Source: Mycolicibacterium sp. BiH015 (lineage in GTDB: Bacteria; Actinomycetota; Actinomycetes; Mycobacteriales; Mycobacteriaceae). From it: a DNA stretch of 49,967 nt. Location of the stretch: positions 1 to 49,967 of the forward strand of contig NZ_JAQGCZ010000023.1 in NCBI RefSeq assembly GCF_027706845.1, written 5' to 3'. Positions 8,627 to 16,657 of this stretch are shown here, one piece after another; position 1 is the stretch's first letter, and every line of letters starts with the position of its first letter. The notes under the pieces were generated by a model, which saw only the letters and a program-made list of their open reading frames with translations, ran no database searches and was not told the origin of the DNA. The position numbers and the translations under genes are program-made.

Positions 8627-9163
8627 TCAGATTCCTTTCGCAGGGTTGGTGGTGTGAACGTAAAGATCGCGGAGCAAAGCGATTTCGGCCCCGTGGTGGA
8701 TCATTTCGCGATTGATGTGCAGAACCAGCGTGCTCATCGGTTTGTCGGCGTACGGCCCCTCTGCCGGGCCGCACGGCTTTGCGAGTCCGTCGTCGTCGAG
8801 ATTGCGGACACCGGTCATCCAGCCGTCGTACGCCTGATCGAGCTGTGCGAGCGCCGCGTCGGCGTCGGTGGCATACGGCCAAGACTGATAGTCCGCGGGC
8901 GGCCCGCCGAAGTGCGAGTGGGTTCGCATCGCGAGGACGCCCACGATGACGTGCGCGAGGCGCCACGCGATCGTGGTCACCGGTTCCGGCTGCGGCGCGG
9001 GGAACGAGAAGTCGATCCTGCCGTCGCGGTGGACGGTCCAGCACCCGGGTACCGGTTCCCAGAAGTACTCGCCGTCGGTGAGCCCCTCGAATCTCGGCCG
9101 CAGCTGGTTGCTCCAGTGCCAGTCGAGCTGCTCTGCCAGCTCGGTTGCCAACTCCTTGCTCAT
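8627..9163 (-). CDS. DinB-superfamily protein
   Basis: A 178-aa DinB-like protein, first gene of a two-gene operon. Histidines in WRLAHVIVGVLAMRTHSHF and INREMIHHGAEIALLRDLY are in the expected places for the metal site, and the latter resembles the C-terminal HxxxH region of the family. ATG 9163 (start SKELATELAEQ) is preferred over a GTG at 9172; neither has a strong ribosome site. It is transcribed away from the WYL regulator, with a perfect inverted repeat in the 63-bp intergenic gap. Function unknown; mycothiol-linked chemistry is possible. Confidence 0.77.
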   Translation of the reverse strand: MSKELATELAEQLDWHWSNQLRPRFEGLTDGEYFWEPVPGCWTVHRDGRIDFSFPAPQPEPVTTIAWRLAHVIVGVLAMRTHSHFGGPPADYQSWPYATDADAALAQLDQAYDGWMTGVRNLDDDGLAKPCGPAEGPYADKPMSTLVLHINREMIHHGAEIALLRDLYVHTTNPAKGI

Positions 9164-9183
9164 GACGACCACTCTTGCACCTA

Positions 9184-9206
9184 TTTAGGACAGCTTCTGT
9201 CCTAAA
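9184..9206. promoter_or_regulatory. Perfect inverted repeat between divergent DinB and WYL genes
   Basis: TTTAGGACAG (9184-9193) and its exact reverse complement CTGTCCTAAA (9197-9206) flank a 3-bp spacer. Two 10-bp arms in the centre of the short divergent region make a strong operator candidate, most likely bound by the WYL regulator encoded next to it. Confidence 0.65.
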
Positions 9207-9226
9207 ACTGCGGCAGACTGTTGAAC

Positions 9227-10180
9227 ATGTCGGAAACCACCGGGCGGGTGCTGCAACTTCTCGGGCTGCTGCAGTCTCGCCGCGTCTGGAGCGGCGAGGA
9301 GCTGGCCGACCGGCTCGGCGTCACCACCCGCAGCGTGCGCCGAGACGTGGACCGGTTGCGGGAACTCGGCTATCCGGTGCATGCCAGCACCGGGCACGGC
9401 GGCGGCTACCAGCTCGGGGCCGGTGCCGCGCTGCCGCCGTTGCTGCTCGACCCCGACGAGGCGGTCGCCATGGCGGTCTGCCTGCGGGTAGCCGCCGGCG
9501 GCAGCGTCGCGGGCGTCGGGGAGTCGGCGCTGCGCGCACTGAGCAAGCTCGATCAGGTCATGCCCGCCCGGCTGCGCTCGCAGGTGGCGGCACTGCACGA
9601 CGCGACGGTGACGCTGGGCGCCGCGACGGACACCCCGGTCGAACCGGACCTGCTGATGACGTTGGCCAGGGCCAGCCGGGACCACGAGCACGTGACGGCC
9701 GCCTACACCGACATCCGCGGCGCCGTGACGCAGCGCCGCCTCGAGCCATACCAGCTCGTGACGACGGGCCGCCGGTGGTATCTGATGTGTTTCGACCGGG
9801 ACCGCCACGACTGGCGCAGCCTCCGCCTGGACCGGATGGCGCAGGTCCGGGTGGCGGGAACGACGTTCACGCCGCGCGAGGCACCCGACGCGGCATCGTA
9901 TGTGCGCCGAGCGATCTCGTCCTCCCCGTACCCCTACGTGGCCCGGGTCCGGTATTTCGCCCCGTCCGACGTTGTCGCGCAGTCCTTTCCGACCGCGTCG
10001 GTGCACATCGAACCCGACGGCCCCGATGCCTGCATCGTCACCACCGGCGCGGACGACCCCGAGCGCATGGTGCCGTGGCTGGCCATGCCGGGATGCGACT
10101 TCGAAGTGCTGGAGCCGCCCGAGGTCGTCGACGCCGTGCGCACCGTGGCCGGCCGGATCGCCCGCGCGGTGGCCGGCTGA
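9227..10180 (+). CDS. YafY-type HTH/WYL-domain transcriptional regulator
   Basis: A 317-aa regulator. Residues about 4-60 are a DeoR-like winged helix (ELADRLGVTTRSVRRDVDRL, then a GGGYQLG wing). The WYL domain is in the middle (RRLEPYQLV, RRWYLMCFDRDR, DWRSLRLDRM) with a WCX-type tail. WYL domains sense nucleic acids or small ligands and often control stress genes. ATG 9227 chosen; an upstream TTG at 9221 adds two residues. Divergent from the DinB pair, which is its most likely target. Confidence 0.86.
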   Translation: MSETTGRVLQLLGLLQSRRVWSGEELADRLGVTTRSVRRDVDRLRELGYPVHASTGHGGGYQLGAGAALPPLLLDPDEAVAMAVCLRVAAGGSVAGVGESALRALSKLDQVMPARLRSQVAALHDATVTLGAATDTPVEPDLLMTLARASRDHEHVTAAYTDIRGAVTQRRLEPYQLVTTGRRWYLMCFDRDRHDWRSLRLDRMAQVRVAGTTFTPREAPDAASYVRRAISSSPYPYVARVRYFAPSDVVAQSFPTASVHIEPDGPDACIVTTGADDPERMVPWLAMPGCDFEVLEPPEVVDAVRTVAGRIARAVAG

Positions 10181-10197
10181 GGCCGTAGGGTGCGGAG

Positions 10198-13100
10198 GTG
10201 TTCATCACCTCCGCCGAGTCAACGGAGCTGTTCACCGGGCCCGCGGATGCGTTGACGCAGGTGGTTCGGGTGGCTTACCGCGGGTGTTCGGCTCCGACGG
10301 CGATAAGCGTCGACGGGCCGGGCCTGCACACCGTGGGTGAGCACCTCGCTGCACCGGGCGAGGGCACCGTCGAGGTCGCGGTCCACGTCGTCGATCCTAT
10401 TCCGGGACAGAGCCGCCCGGCTGTCGCGTTGGCTGGTGAGCGCTCGACCGGGTTCGGCTTCACCGACGCCGAACCCGGTTGGACGATGTTCATGATCAGC
10501 CACTTTCACTACGACCCGGTGTGGTGGAACACCCAGGCCGCCTACACCAGTCTGTGGACCGAGGAACCACAGGGCCGCTGCCGCCAGACCAACGGGTTCG
10601 AGCTCGTGCGGGCGCACCTCGAAATGGCAAGAAGGGAACCCGAATACAAGTTCGTGCTGGCCGAGGTGGACTATCTCAAACCATTCTGGGACACCCACCC
10701 GTGGGAGCGGGCCGACCTGCGCAGGCTGATCGCCGAGGGTCGCGTCGAGGTGATGGGCGGCACCTACAACGAGCCGAACACCAACCTGACGGGCCCGGAG
10801 ACGGCGATCCGAAACTTCGTGCACGGCATCGGGTTTCAGCGTGACGTGATGGACGCCGACCCGGCCACCGCGTGGCAGCTCGACGTCTTCGGGCACGACC
10901 CGCAGTTCCCCGGGATGGCCGCGGATGCCGGCCTGACGTCGAGCTCGTGGGCGCGCGGGCCACACCACCAGTGGGGGCCGATGGCCTCGGAGAACGGGCG
11001 GCCCGGCGATCCCGAGCGTATGCAGTTCGCCAGTGAATTCGAGTGGATGGCACCGTCCGGGCGCGGGCTGCTGACGCACTACATGCCCGCCCACTACGCG
11101 GCGGGCTGGTGGATGGATTCGTCGGCGTCCCTGGAAGAGGCCGAGCAGCAGACCTACGAGCTGTTCACCAACCTCAAGAAGGTTGCGTTGACCCGCAACG
11201 TGCTGCTGCCCGTCGGCACGGATTACACGCCACCGAACAAGTGGGTCACCGACATCCACCGCGACTGGAACGCCCGCTACACGTGGCCGCGCTTCGTCTG
11301 TGCGCTGCCGCGCGAGTTCTTCGCAGCGGTGCGCGCCGGGCTCGACGATCGCGGTGGTTCGCCGTCGCCGCAGACCCGGGACATGAACCCGATCTACACC
11401 GGTAAGGACGTCTCCTACATCGACACCAAACAGGCCAACCGCGCGGCGGAGAACCTGACCCTGGAGGCCGAGCAGTTCGCGGTGTTCGCCAGCCTGCTCA
11501 CCGGCGCCACATATCCGGAGGCCGCGCTGGCCAAATCGTGGGTGCAGCTGGCCTACGGCGCCCACCACGACGCGATCACCGGATCGGAGTCCGACCAGGT
11601 CTACCTCGACCTGCTCACCGGATGGCGCGACTCCTGGCAGCTCGGCCGCGAGACGCGCGACCGTGCCCTGACGCTGCTGTCGAGCGCGGTGGACGCGTCG
11701 GTCGTGGTGTGGAATCCGTTGTCGGACCGCCGGTCCGACGTCGTCACCGTGCATCTGGACGAGCCGTTCACCGGCCGGGTGGTCGACCACGGCGGTCACG
11801 AGGTCGCGGTCCTCGCCGAGCACCGAGGACGTTCGCTGACCTGGCTGGCCGCGGACGTGCCGTCGATCGGATGGCAGTCCTACCGGCTGATGCCGGGCGG
11901 TCCGGCGTCCACATGGGAGCCGGTGGACGGCGACGAGATCGCCAACGAGCACTACCGCCTGCGGGCCGACGCGGCCCGCGGCGGCGGGGTGAGCTCGCTG
12001 TCGGCCGACGGGCGCGAACTGATCGCGGACGGACGGGTCGGCAACGAGCTTGCCGTCTACGAGGAATACCCCGCGCACCCCACCGCGGGTGAAGGGCCCT
12101 GGCACCTGCTACCGAAGGGGCCGGTGGTCACCTCGTCGCAGAATGCCGCGACATCGGTGCGCGCGTATCGCAGCGCGCTCGGGGAGCGGCTCGTCGTCAC
12201 CGGCTCGATCCCCGGCCTGCTGCGATACACCCAGACGCTCACGCTCTGGCGGGGCGTCGACCGGGTGGACTGCCGCACCACCATTGACGACTTCACCGGA
12301 GCCGACCGCTTGGTGCGTCTGCGGTGGCCGTGCCCGGTGCCCGGTGCGATGCCCGTCAGCGAGGTCGGCGACGCGGTGATCGGACGGGGCTTTGCGCTGC
12401 TGCATCAATCCGACTCACCCGAATCCGTTGACGCCGCTGTCTTTCCCTACACCCTTGACAACCCTGCGTACGGCTGGTTCGGCCTGTCGTCGGCGCTGCG
12501 GGTGCGGTTCCGTTCGGGCGGTGCGCGCGCCGTCTCGGTTGCCGAGGTGATCTCGCCGACCGGTGCGGAACCTGCGGTTCGGGACCTCGTCGCCGCACTG
12601 GCCCGGGTGGGCGTCACGGCCACCTGTTCGGCGGCGCACGCGCCTCGCTACGGTGATCTGTCCGTAGACTCGAACCTTCCGGACGTGCGGATCAGCGTCG
12701 GCGACAATGCCTTCACAGCAACGGTTCTCGCCACTGCCGACCCGCGGACGCGGGCGTGGGTGCCCGCTGCGCGGCCACTTCGGGACGTATGGCGCCCGGG
12801 GGCCGATCTTCGCGATCCGGCGGCGTTGCCGGTACTCGTGGTCGGCTCGGATGCCGTCGCTTCGTTGATCGATGACCTCGCCGACGCGGAGATCCACGTC
12901 GACCAGGACGTCGACCAGGACGTCGACCAGGATTCCGACGGCTTCGAATCCCGCACGGTGGCGGTGATCAATCGCGGCGTGCCCGGATTCGCCGTCGAAG
13001 CCGACGGTACACTGCACATGTCGCTGATGCGGTCGTGCACCGGATGGCCGTCGGGAACCTGGATCGATCCGCCGCGACGCACCCATCCCGATGGGTCCAA

Positions 13101-14334
13101 CTTCCAGTTGCAGCACTGGACCCACGGCTTCGACTACGCCGTCGTGGCCGCGCCCGGCGACTGGCGCGATGCCCAGATGCCGTCGCGCAGTGCCGAATTC
13201 AATCAGCCTCTGATTGCTGTCGTCGCAGATCACGATCCGGGGCGCGGCGGACTGCCGCCGTGGGGATCGCTGCTGGAGGTGCAGCCGGAACGGGCCGTGC
13301 GGGTGGGAGCGCTCAAAGCCTTCGGCAATCCGACCGCGCGGGGCAGCGCGGGCCACGCCGGTCCCGCAGGCGGCGTCACCGTCCGCGTCGTGGAGACGCT
13401 GGGGCGCTCCACGGACGTCTCGGTACAGTCGGGTCTGCGGCACATCTCCGCGCCGCGGCGCCTTGATCTCGTCGAGAACCCGCGCGATGCTGGCTCACCG
13501 CACATGAGCCTGGACGGCTACGAGATCGCCACGCTGCGAACGGAACTGAACCTCCCGCGAGTGCTCGATGCGCAACAGGTTGCGCTCGGGCCGGAGGCCG
13601 AACCCGTGCAGCCCCTCTATGCGAGGTACTGGCTGCACAACCGCGGCCCCGCCCCGCTGGGCGGCCTGCCCGCGGTGGCACACCTGCATCCGCACCGGCT
13701 GGAGAGCAGGGGCGACGAGGTGATCGCACTGCGGCTCACCGCCGCCAGTGACGCCACCGATACCGCGTTGCACGGCAGGGTGCGAATCGTGGCGCCCGCG
13801 GGTTGGGATCTCGGCGTGAGCGAGCTGCCGTTCGTGCTCCCGCCGGGGGACCACCTGGAATCGACGGTCGACGTGGGCATCCCGGCATCGACGCCGCCGG
13901 GGTTGTATCCGGTGCTCGCAGAACTGGTCGTCACCGGAGGCGCCATTCCGGCGTCATGGCATCAAACGGTCGAGGACGTCGCGGTGATCTCGGTAGGCGT
14001 CCACGACGACCAGCTGCTCACACTCGTGCGGGAGCCGGTCGCGGTCGAGGTCGCCGCGGGAGAGATCGCGCAGCTCACCATCGAAGTGGGCACGGACGCG
14101 TATGCCGACCTCACCGTCGAAGCTCACCTGATCTCGCCGTGGGGAACGTGGGAGTGGCTGGCCCCCAATATCTCCGGCGCGATCGTCCCCGCGCGAGGCA
14201 CGGTCGAGCTGACATTCGACGTGGCTCCGCCCGGGTGGACGGAGCCGGGGCGGTGGTGGGCATTGATCCGGGTGGCCTGCGCGGGGGAGCTGGTGTATTC
14301 GCCGGCGGTCACGGTCGCGGTGGTGCAGCCATGA
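10198..14334 (+). CDS. GH38 alpha-mannosidase
   Basis: A large glycoside hydrolase family 38 alpha-mannosidase (1378 aa), counterpart of Rv0648; expected to trim alpha-mannosyl residues from glycans or mannosides. The GH38 metal motif HFHYDPVWW starts at H102 (H102, H104, D106), and QLDVFGHD carries D229, the likely nucleophile aspartate. Beta-rich mid and C-terminal domains follow, and the last ~100 residues look like an Ig-like/NEW3-type domain. No obvious signal peptide, so probably cytosolic. GTG 10198 has no clear ribosome site; TAGGGT at 10186-10191 would put a start site on the GTG, so a leaderless transcript is possible. A 12-bp unit repeated three times in frame near residue 901 encodes a DQDV run. 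The stop overlaps the next start (ATGA). Confidence 0.88.
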   Translation: MFITSAESTELFTGPADALTQVVRVAYRGCSAPTAISVDGPGLHTVGEHLAAPGEGTVEVAVHVVDPIPGQSRPAVALAGERSTGFGFTDAEPGWTMFMISHFHYDPVWWNTQAAYTSLWTEEPQGRCRQTNGFELVRAHLEMARREPEYKFVLAEVDYLKPFWDTHPWERADLRRLIAEGRVEVMGGTYNEPNTNLTGPETAIRNFVHGIGFQRDVMDADPATAWQLDVFGHDPQFPGMAADAGLTSSSWARGPHHQWGPMASENGRPGDPERMQFASEFEWMAPSGRGLLTHYMPAHYAAGWWMDSSASLEEAEQQTYELFTNLKKVALTRNVLLPVGTDYTPPNKWVTDIHRDWNARYTWPRFVCALPREFFAAVRAGLDDRGGSPSPQTRDMNPIYTGKDVSYIDTKQANRAAENLTLEAEQFAVFASLLTGATYPEAALAKSWVQLAYGAHHDAITGSESDQVYLDLLTGWRDSWQLGRETRDRALTLLSSAVDASVVVWNPLSDRRSDVVTVHLDEPFTGRVVDHGGHEVAVLAEHRGRSLTWLAADVPSIGWQSYRLMPGGPASTWEPVDGDEIANEHYRLRADAARGGGVSSLSADGRELIADGRVGNELAVYEEYPAHPTAGEGPWHLLPKGPVVTSSQNAATSVRAYRSALGERLVVTGSIPGLLRYTQTLTLWRGVDRVDCRTTIDDFTGADRLVRLRWPCPVPGAMPVSEVGDAVIGRGFALLHQSDSPESVDAAVFPYTLDNPAYGWFGLSSALRVRFRSGGARAVSVAEVISPTGAEPAVRDLVAALARVGVTATCSAAHAPRYGDLSVDSNLPDVRISVGDNAFTATVLATADPRTRAWVPAARPLRDVWRPGADLRDPAALPVLVVGSDAVASLIDDLADAEIHVDQDVDQDVDQDSDGFESRTVAVINRGVPGFAVEADGTLHMSLMRSCTGWPSGTWIDPPRRTHPDGSNFQLQHWTHGFDYAVVAAPGDWRDAQMPSRSAEFNQPLIAVVADHDPGRGGLPPWGSLLEVQPERAVRVGALKAFGNPTARGSAGHAGPAGGVTVRVVETLGRSTDVSVQSGLRHISAPRRLDLVENPRDAGSPHMSLDGYEIATLRTELNLPRVLDAQQVALGPEAEPVQPLYARYWLHNRGPAPLGGLPAVAHLHPHRLESRGDEVIALRLTAASDATDTALHGRVRIVAPAGWDLGVSELPFVLPPGDHLESTVDVGIPASTPPGLYPVLAELVVTGGAIPASWHQTVEDVAVISVGVHDDQLLTLVREPVAVEVAAGEIAQLTIEVGTDAYADLTVEAHLISPWGTWEWLAPNISGAIVPARGTVELTFDVAPPGWTEPGRWWALIRVACAGELVYSPAVTVAVVQP
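12898..12933 (+). repeat. In-frame 12-bp tandem repeat inside the alpha-mannosidase gene
   Basis: Three consecutive copies of GTCGACCAGGAC (last base of copy three is T), encoding VDQD x3 at residues about 901-912, in an acidic linker. Copy number may vary between strains. Confidence 0.9.
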
Positions 14335-14927
14335 ATGCTGTGGCCGCCTACGTCGGCACCGACGTCGTCACGGTCGCCGAGGTCGATGCCCGCGATCGCG
14401 CGCTTCGGGCCGGCCGGGGGCACGCCCTTCCTCGGCCCGGCACGAGTGAAGCCAGGCAGCTACGCCGTTGGCTCACGCAGGTTCTCGTGGCCGAGCGGGT
14501 GGTCGCTGCCACTCACGCTTATGGTGGTCCCGTGCCGACAGAAGCCGAGCTCGTGCCGGATGCCGTCGCGCGCATGGAGATCGGCAGCATCGCGGCGGCC
14601 ACGCTGACCGACCCGCACGGCCGGGCTGTGTTCGCAGCCGTCACGGCGGACGTCGAGGTCGGCGATGAGCAAGTGGCGGATTATCACGCACGGAACCCGG
14701 CCCGGTTCGCGCGGGCCGAGGTGGTCGCGGGGGGCTGGCGGCGCGCTTCGACCTCCCCTGATTTCGAGGACGTGCGGGACGATATCGCCGCGCACCTGCT
14801 GGCGGCGGCCCGGCGCCGCCAGTACCGCAGATGGCTCGACGCCCGCTGCGCCGAACTCGTCACGCTGGCAGACGGATTCGAACATCCCGGCGATCCGCGC
14901 CAGCCCGACAACACCCACAGGCACTGA
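14331..14927 (+). CDS. Small SurA-N-like protein of unknown function (position of Rv0649)
   Basis: A 198-aa protein whose ATG overlaps the mannosidase stop, so translation is coupled. It lies where M. tuberculosis has Rv0649, annotated FabD2, but there is no GHSxG acyltransferase motif and it is too short for a malonyltransferase. The order of segments (ARQLRRWLTQVLVAERVV, then PTEAEL, then VGDEQVADYHARNPARF) instead resembles the N-terminal region of SurA/PrsA-type foldases, without a parvulin PPIase domain. No signal peptide or lipobox. A chaperone role for the adjacent large mannosidase is speculative. Confidence 0.72.
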   Translation: MNAVAAYVGTDVVTVAEVDARDRALRAGRGHALPRPGTSEARQLRRWLTQVLVAERVVAATHAYGGPVPTEAELVPDAVARMEIGSIAAATLTDPHGRAVFAAVTADVEVGDEQVADYHARNPARFARAEVVAGGWRRASTSPDFEDVRDDIAAHLLAAARRRQYRRWLDARCAELVTLADGFEHPGDPRQPDNTHRH

Positions 14928-14992
14928 TGAGCGCTTGCGCGAAGAAGCGAGGGCACTGATGAGCGCTTGCGCGAAGAAGCGAGGGCACTGAT
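14921..14992 (+). repeat. MIRU-like tandem intergenic repeat (two full 32-bp units)
   Basis: The 32-bp unit at 14921-14952 recurs exactly at 14953-14984, and its first 12 bases return at 14985 to form the kinase start. Each unit begins GCACTGATGAGCGCTTGC. Each copy carries a tiny frame, ATG to TGA, encoding MSACAKKRGH; its ATGA ends overlap the stop of the upstream gene and the start of the kinase. This stop/start-overlapping arrangement is a known property of mycobacterial interspersed repetitive units. A related single copy lies at 38022-38057. Confidence 0.8.
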
Positions 14993-15923
14993 GAGCACGC
15001 TGACCCTGGCGCTCGACGTCGGCGGCACCAAGATCGCCGCAGGACTCGTCGATGCCGACGGCACCCTCGTACACCGTGCGCAGCAGCCGACCCCCGACGG
15101 TGACGCCGAGACGGTCTGGGACGCGACGGCGACGCTGCTGTCTGAAACCCTGGCCGCGGCAGACCGGCCGGTGACCGCCGTCGGCATCGCCTCCGCCGGC
15201 CCCATCGACGTCCCGAGCGGGACCGTCAGCCCGATCAACATCACCGAGTGGATGCACTTCCCGATCGCCGACCGGGTGGCCGCCGCCACCGGCCTGCCGG
15301 TGCGTCTCGGCGGCGACGGGCTGTGCATGGCGCTCGGGGAGCGCTGGCGGGGTGCGGGCCGCGGTGCCCGCTTCATGCTCGGAATGGTCGTGTCGACCGG
15401 CATCGGGGGCGGGCTGGTTCTCGACGGGGCGCCGTTCCACGGCCGCACGGGCAACGCGGGGCACGTCGGTCACGTCGTCGTCGAACCCGACGGTGCGCAC
15501 TGCACGTGCGGCGGGCGCGGATGCGTCGAGACCGTCTCGTCGGGACCGCATCTGGCGCGGTGGGCCCGCGCGCACGGCTGGGTCGCGCCGCCCGGGGCGG
15601 ACGCCAAAGAGCTCGCCGAGGCCGCCGCACGCGGCGACGAGCTGGCGGTGCGGGCATTCGTCCGTGGCGCCGATGCGATCGCGCGGATGATCGCGTCGGT
15701 GGCCGCGGTCTGCGATCTCGATCTCGTGGTCGTCGGTGGCGGGGTCGCGAAAGCGGGTTCGCTGCTGTTCGATCCGCTGAGGGCGGGGCTTTCGGTGTAT
15801 GCGGGACTGGACTTCATCCGCGACGTGCGTGTGCTGCCTGCCGAGCTCGGGGGCGACGCCGGTCTGGTGGGCGCCGCCGCGCTCGTGGCGGCGGCCTTCG
15901 ACGACGGGGGAGCGGCCCCCTAG
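14991..15923 (+). CDS. ROK-family sugar kinase (glucokinase-like)
   Basis: A 310-aa ROK kinase, counterpart of Rv0650, expected to phosphorylate a hexose with ATP or polyphosphate. DVGGTK (9-14) is the phosphate loop. The zinc-binding ROK motif CxCGxxGC is complete (C171, C173, C178), preceded by GHVGHVVVEPDG. GGGVAKAG near the C-terminus is the adenosine-binding segment. The start is set by the end of the MIRU-like repeat, which also couples it to the upstream gene. Its stop codon overlaps that of convergent cbbY by 4 bp. With the mannosidase it may process released mannose or another hexose. Confidence 0.88.
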   Translation: MSTLTLALDVGGTKIAAGLVDADGTLVHRAQQPTPDGDAETVWDATATLLSETLAAADRPVTAVGIASAGPIDVPSGTVSPINITEWMHFPIADRVAAATGLPVRLGGDGLCMALGERWRGAGRGARFMLGMVVSTGIGGGLVLDGAPFHGRTGNAGHVGHVVVEPDGAHCTCGGRGCVETVSSGPHLARWARAHGWVAPPGADAKELAEAAARGDELAVRAFVRGADAIARMIASVAAVCDLDLVVVGGGVAKAGSLLFDPLRAGLSVYAGLDFIRDVRVLPAELGGDAGLVGAAALVAAAFDDGGAAP

Positions 15924-16657
15924 CCGACGGGGGCACGTGCCGTCCACCAGGTGGCGTGAATGCGCCGCACGTCGTCGACCCGCAACGGGTCCCCGGTGCC
16001 GTGGCAGCCGTCGAAGCTTCGATGCACCGCCGCGGCGCGCGAGAAATCCTGGCCTTCGGTGTAGTCGTTGCTCACCACCACGGTCGCGATCCCGGCCGTG
16101 GCTGCCGATTGCAGGCCGATCGCCGAATCCTCCACGGCCAGAATTTGTCTCGGCTCCACGCCGAGCTTCCGGAGGGTCCGCAGGTAGACCTCGGGGTCGG
16201 GCTTGAGCCGACCCACGTCATCGCCGGTGACGACAACCTCGGCGACCTCACCCCCGAGCACTCCGTCGATCAGCGGGCGCACCCACGCGCGACGCCCCGT
16301 GGTGGCCACCGCGATCCGGATTCCCGCAGCGCGAAGGCCGGAGATCAGGTCCAGCACACCGGGTCGCGCCTGGATGGATCCGTCGCGGACAGCTTCGCAG
16401 AACAGCTGGGTCTTGGTGGCGTGAATCCGGGGTGCGAGCCGGTCGGCGGCATCGCCGTACCCGCGTGCTCTCAGGTCGTGAGCGATTCGTTCACGACCAC
16501 CGGCGATCTGCAGGAGACGGCCGTATTCCTCAGTTTTCCAATGAATGTCGAGACCGTGTGCGGCGAATGCCGCGTTGAAGGTGGGGCGGTGCCCGTCGCG
16601 TTCGGTATCGGCGAGTGTCCCGTCGACGTCGAAGACGACGGCGCGCAGGTCGGTCAC
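15920..16657 (-). CDS. cbbY: CbbY-like HAD phosphatase (xylulose-1,5-bisphosphate phosphatase)
   Basis: A 245-aa HAD-superfamily hydrolase. FDVDGTLADTE holds the nucleophile D10 and acid/base D12, VATTGRR the motif II threonine, LKPDPEVYL the motif III lysine, and VEDSAIGLQSA motif IV. The cap sequence DGHRPTFNAAFAAHGLDIHW and ELL-type GGRERI segment match CbbY, which removes the RuBisCO inhibitor xylulose-1,5-bisphosphate. GTG 16657 overlaps the transketolase stop (GTGA), so it is the last gene of the rpe-tkt-cbbY operon. Linkage to RuBisCO genes supports this over a generic beta-phosphoglucomutase. Confidence 0.85.
   Translation of the reverse strand: MTDLRAVVFDVDGTLADTERDGHRPTFNAAFAAHGLDIHWKTEEYGRLLQIAGGRERIAHDLRARGYGDAADRLAPRIHATKTQLFCEAVRDGSIQARPGVLDLISGLRAAGIRIAVATTGRRAWVRPLIDGVLGGEVAEVVVTGDDVGRLKPDPEVYLRTLRKLGVEPRQILAVEDSAIGLQSAATAGIATVVVSNDYTEGQDFSRAAAVHRSFDGCHGTGDPLRVDDVRRIHATWWTARAPVG

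Noticed and set aside
14331..14927. Malonyl-CoA transacylase FabD2
   Set aside because: The name comes only from position; no GHSxG nucleophile or acyltransferase-length fold is present.
14921..14992. CRISPR array
   Set aside because: Only two abutting exact copies with no spacers; the stop/start-overlapping pattern fits a MIRU-like repeat.
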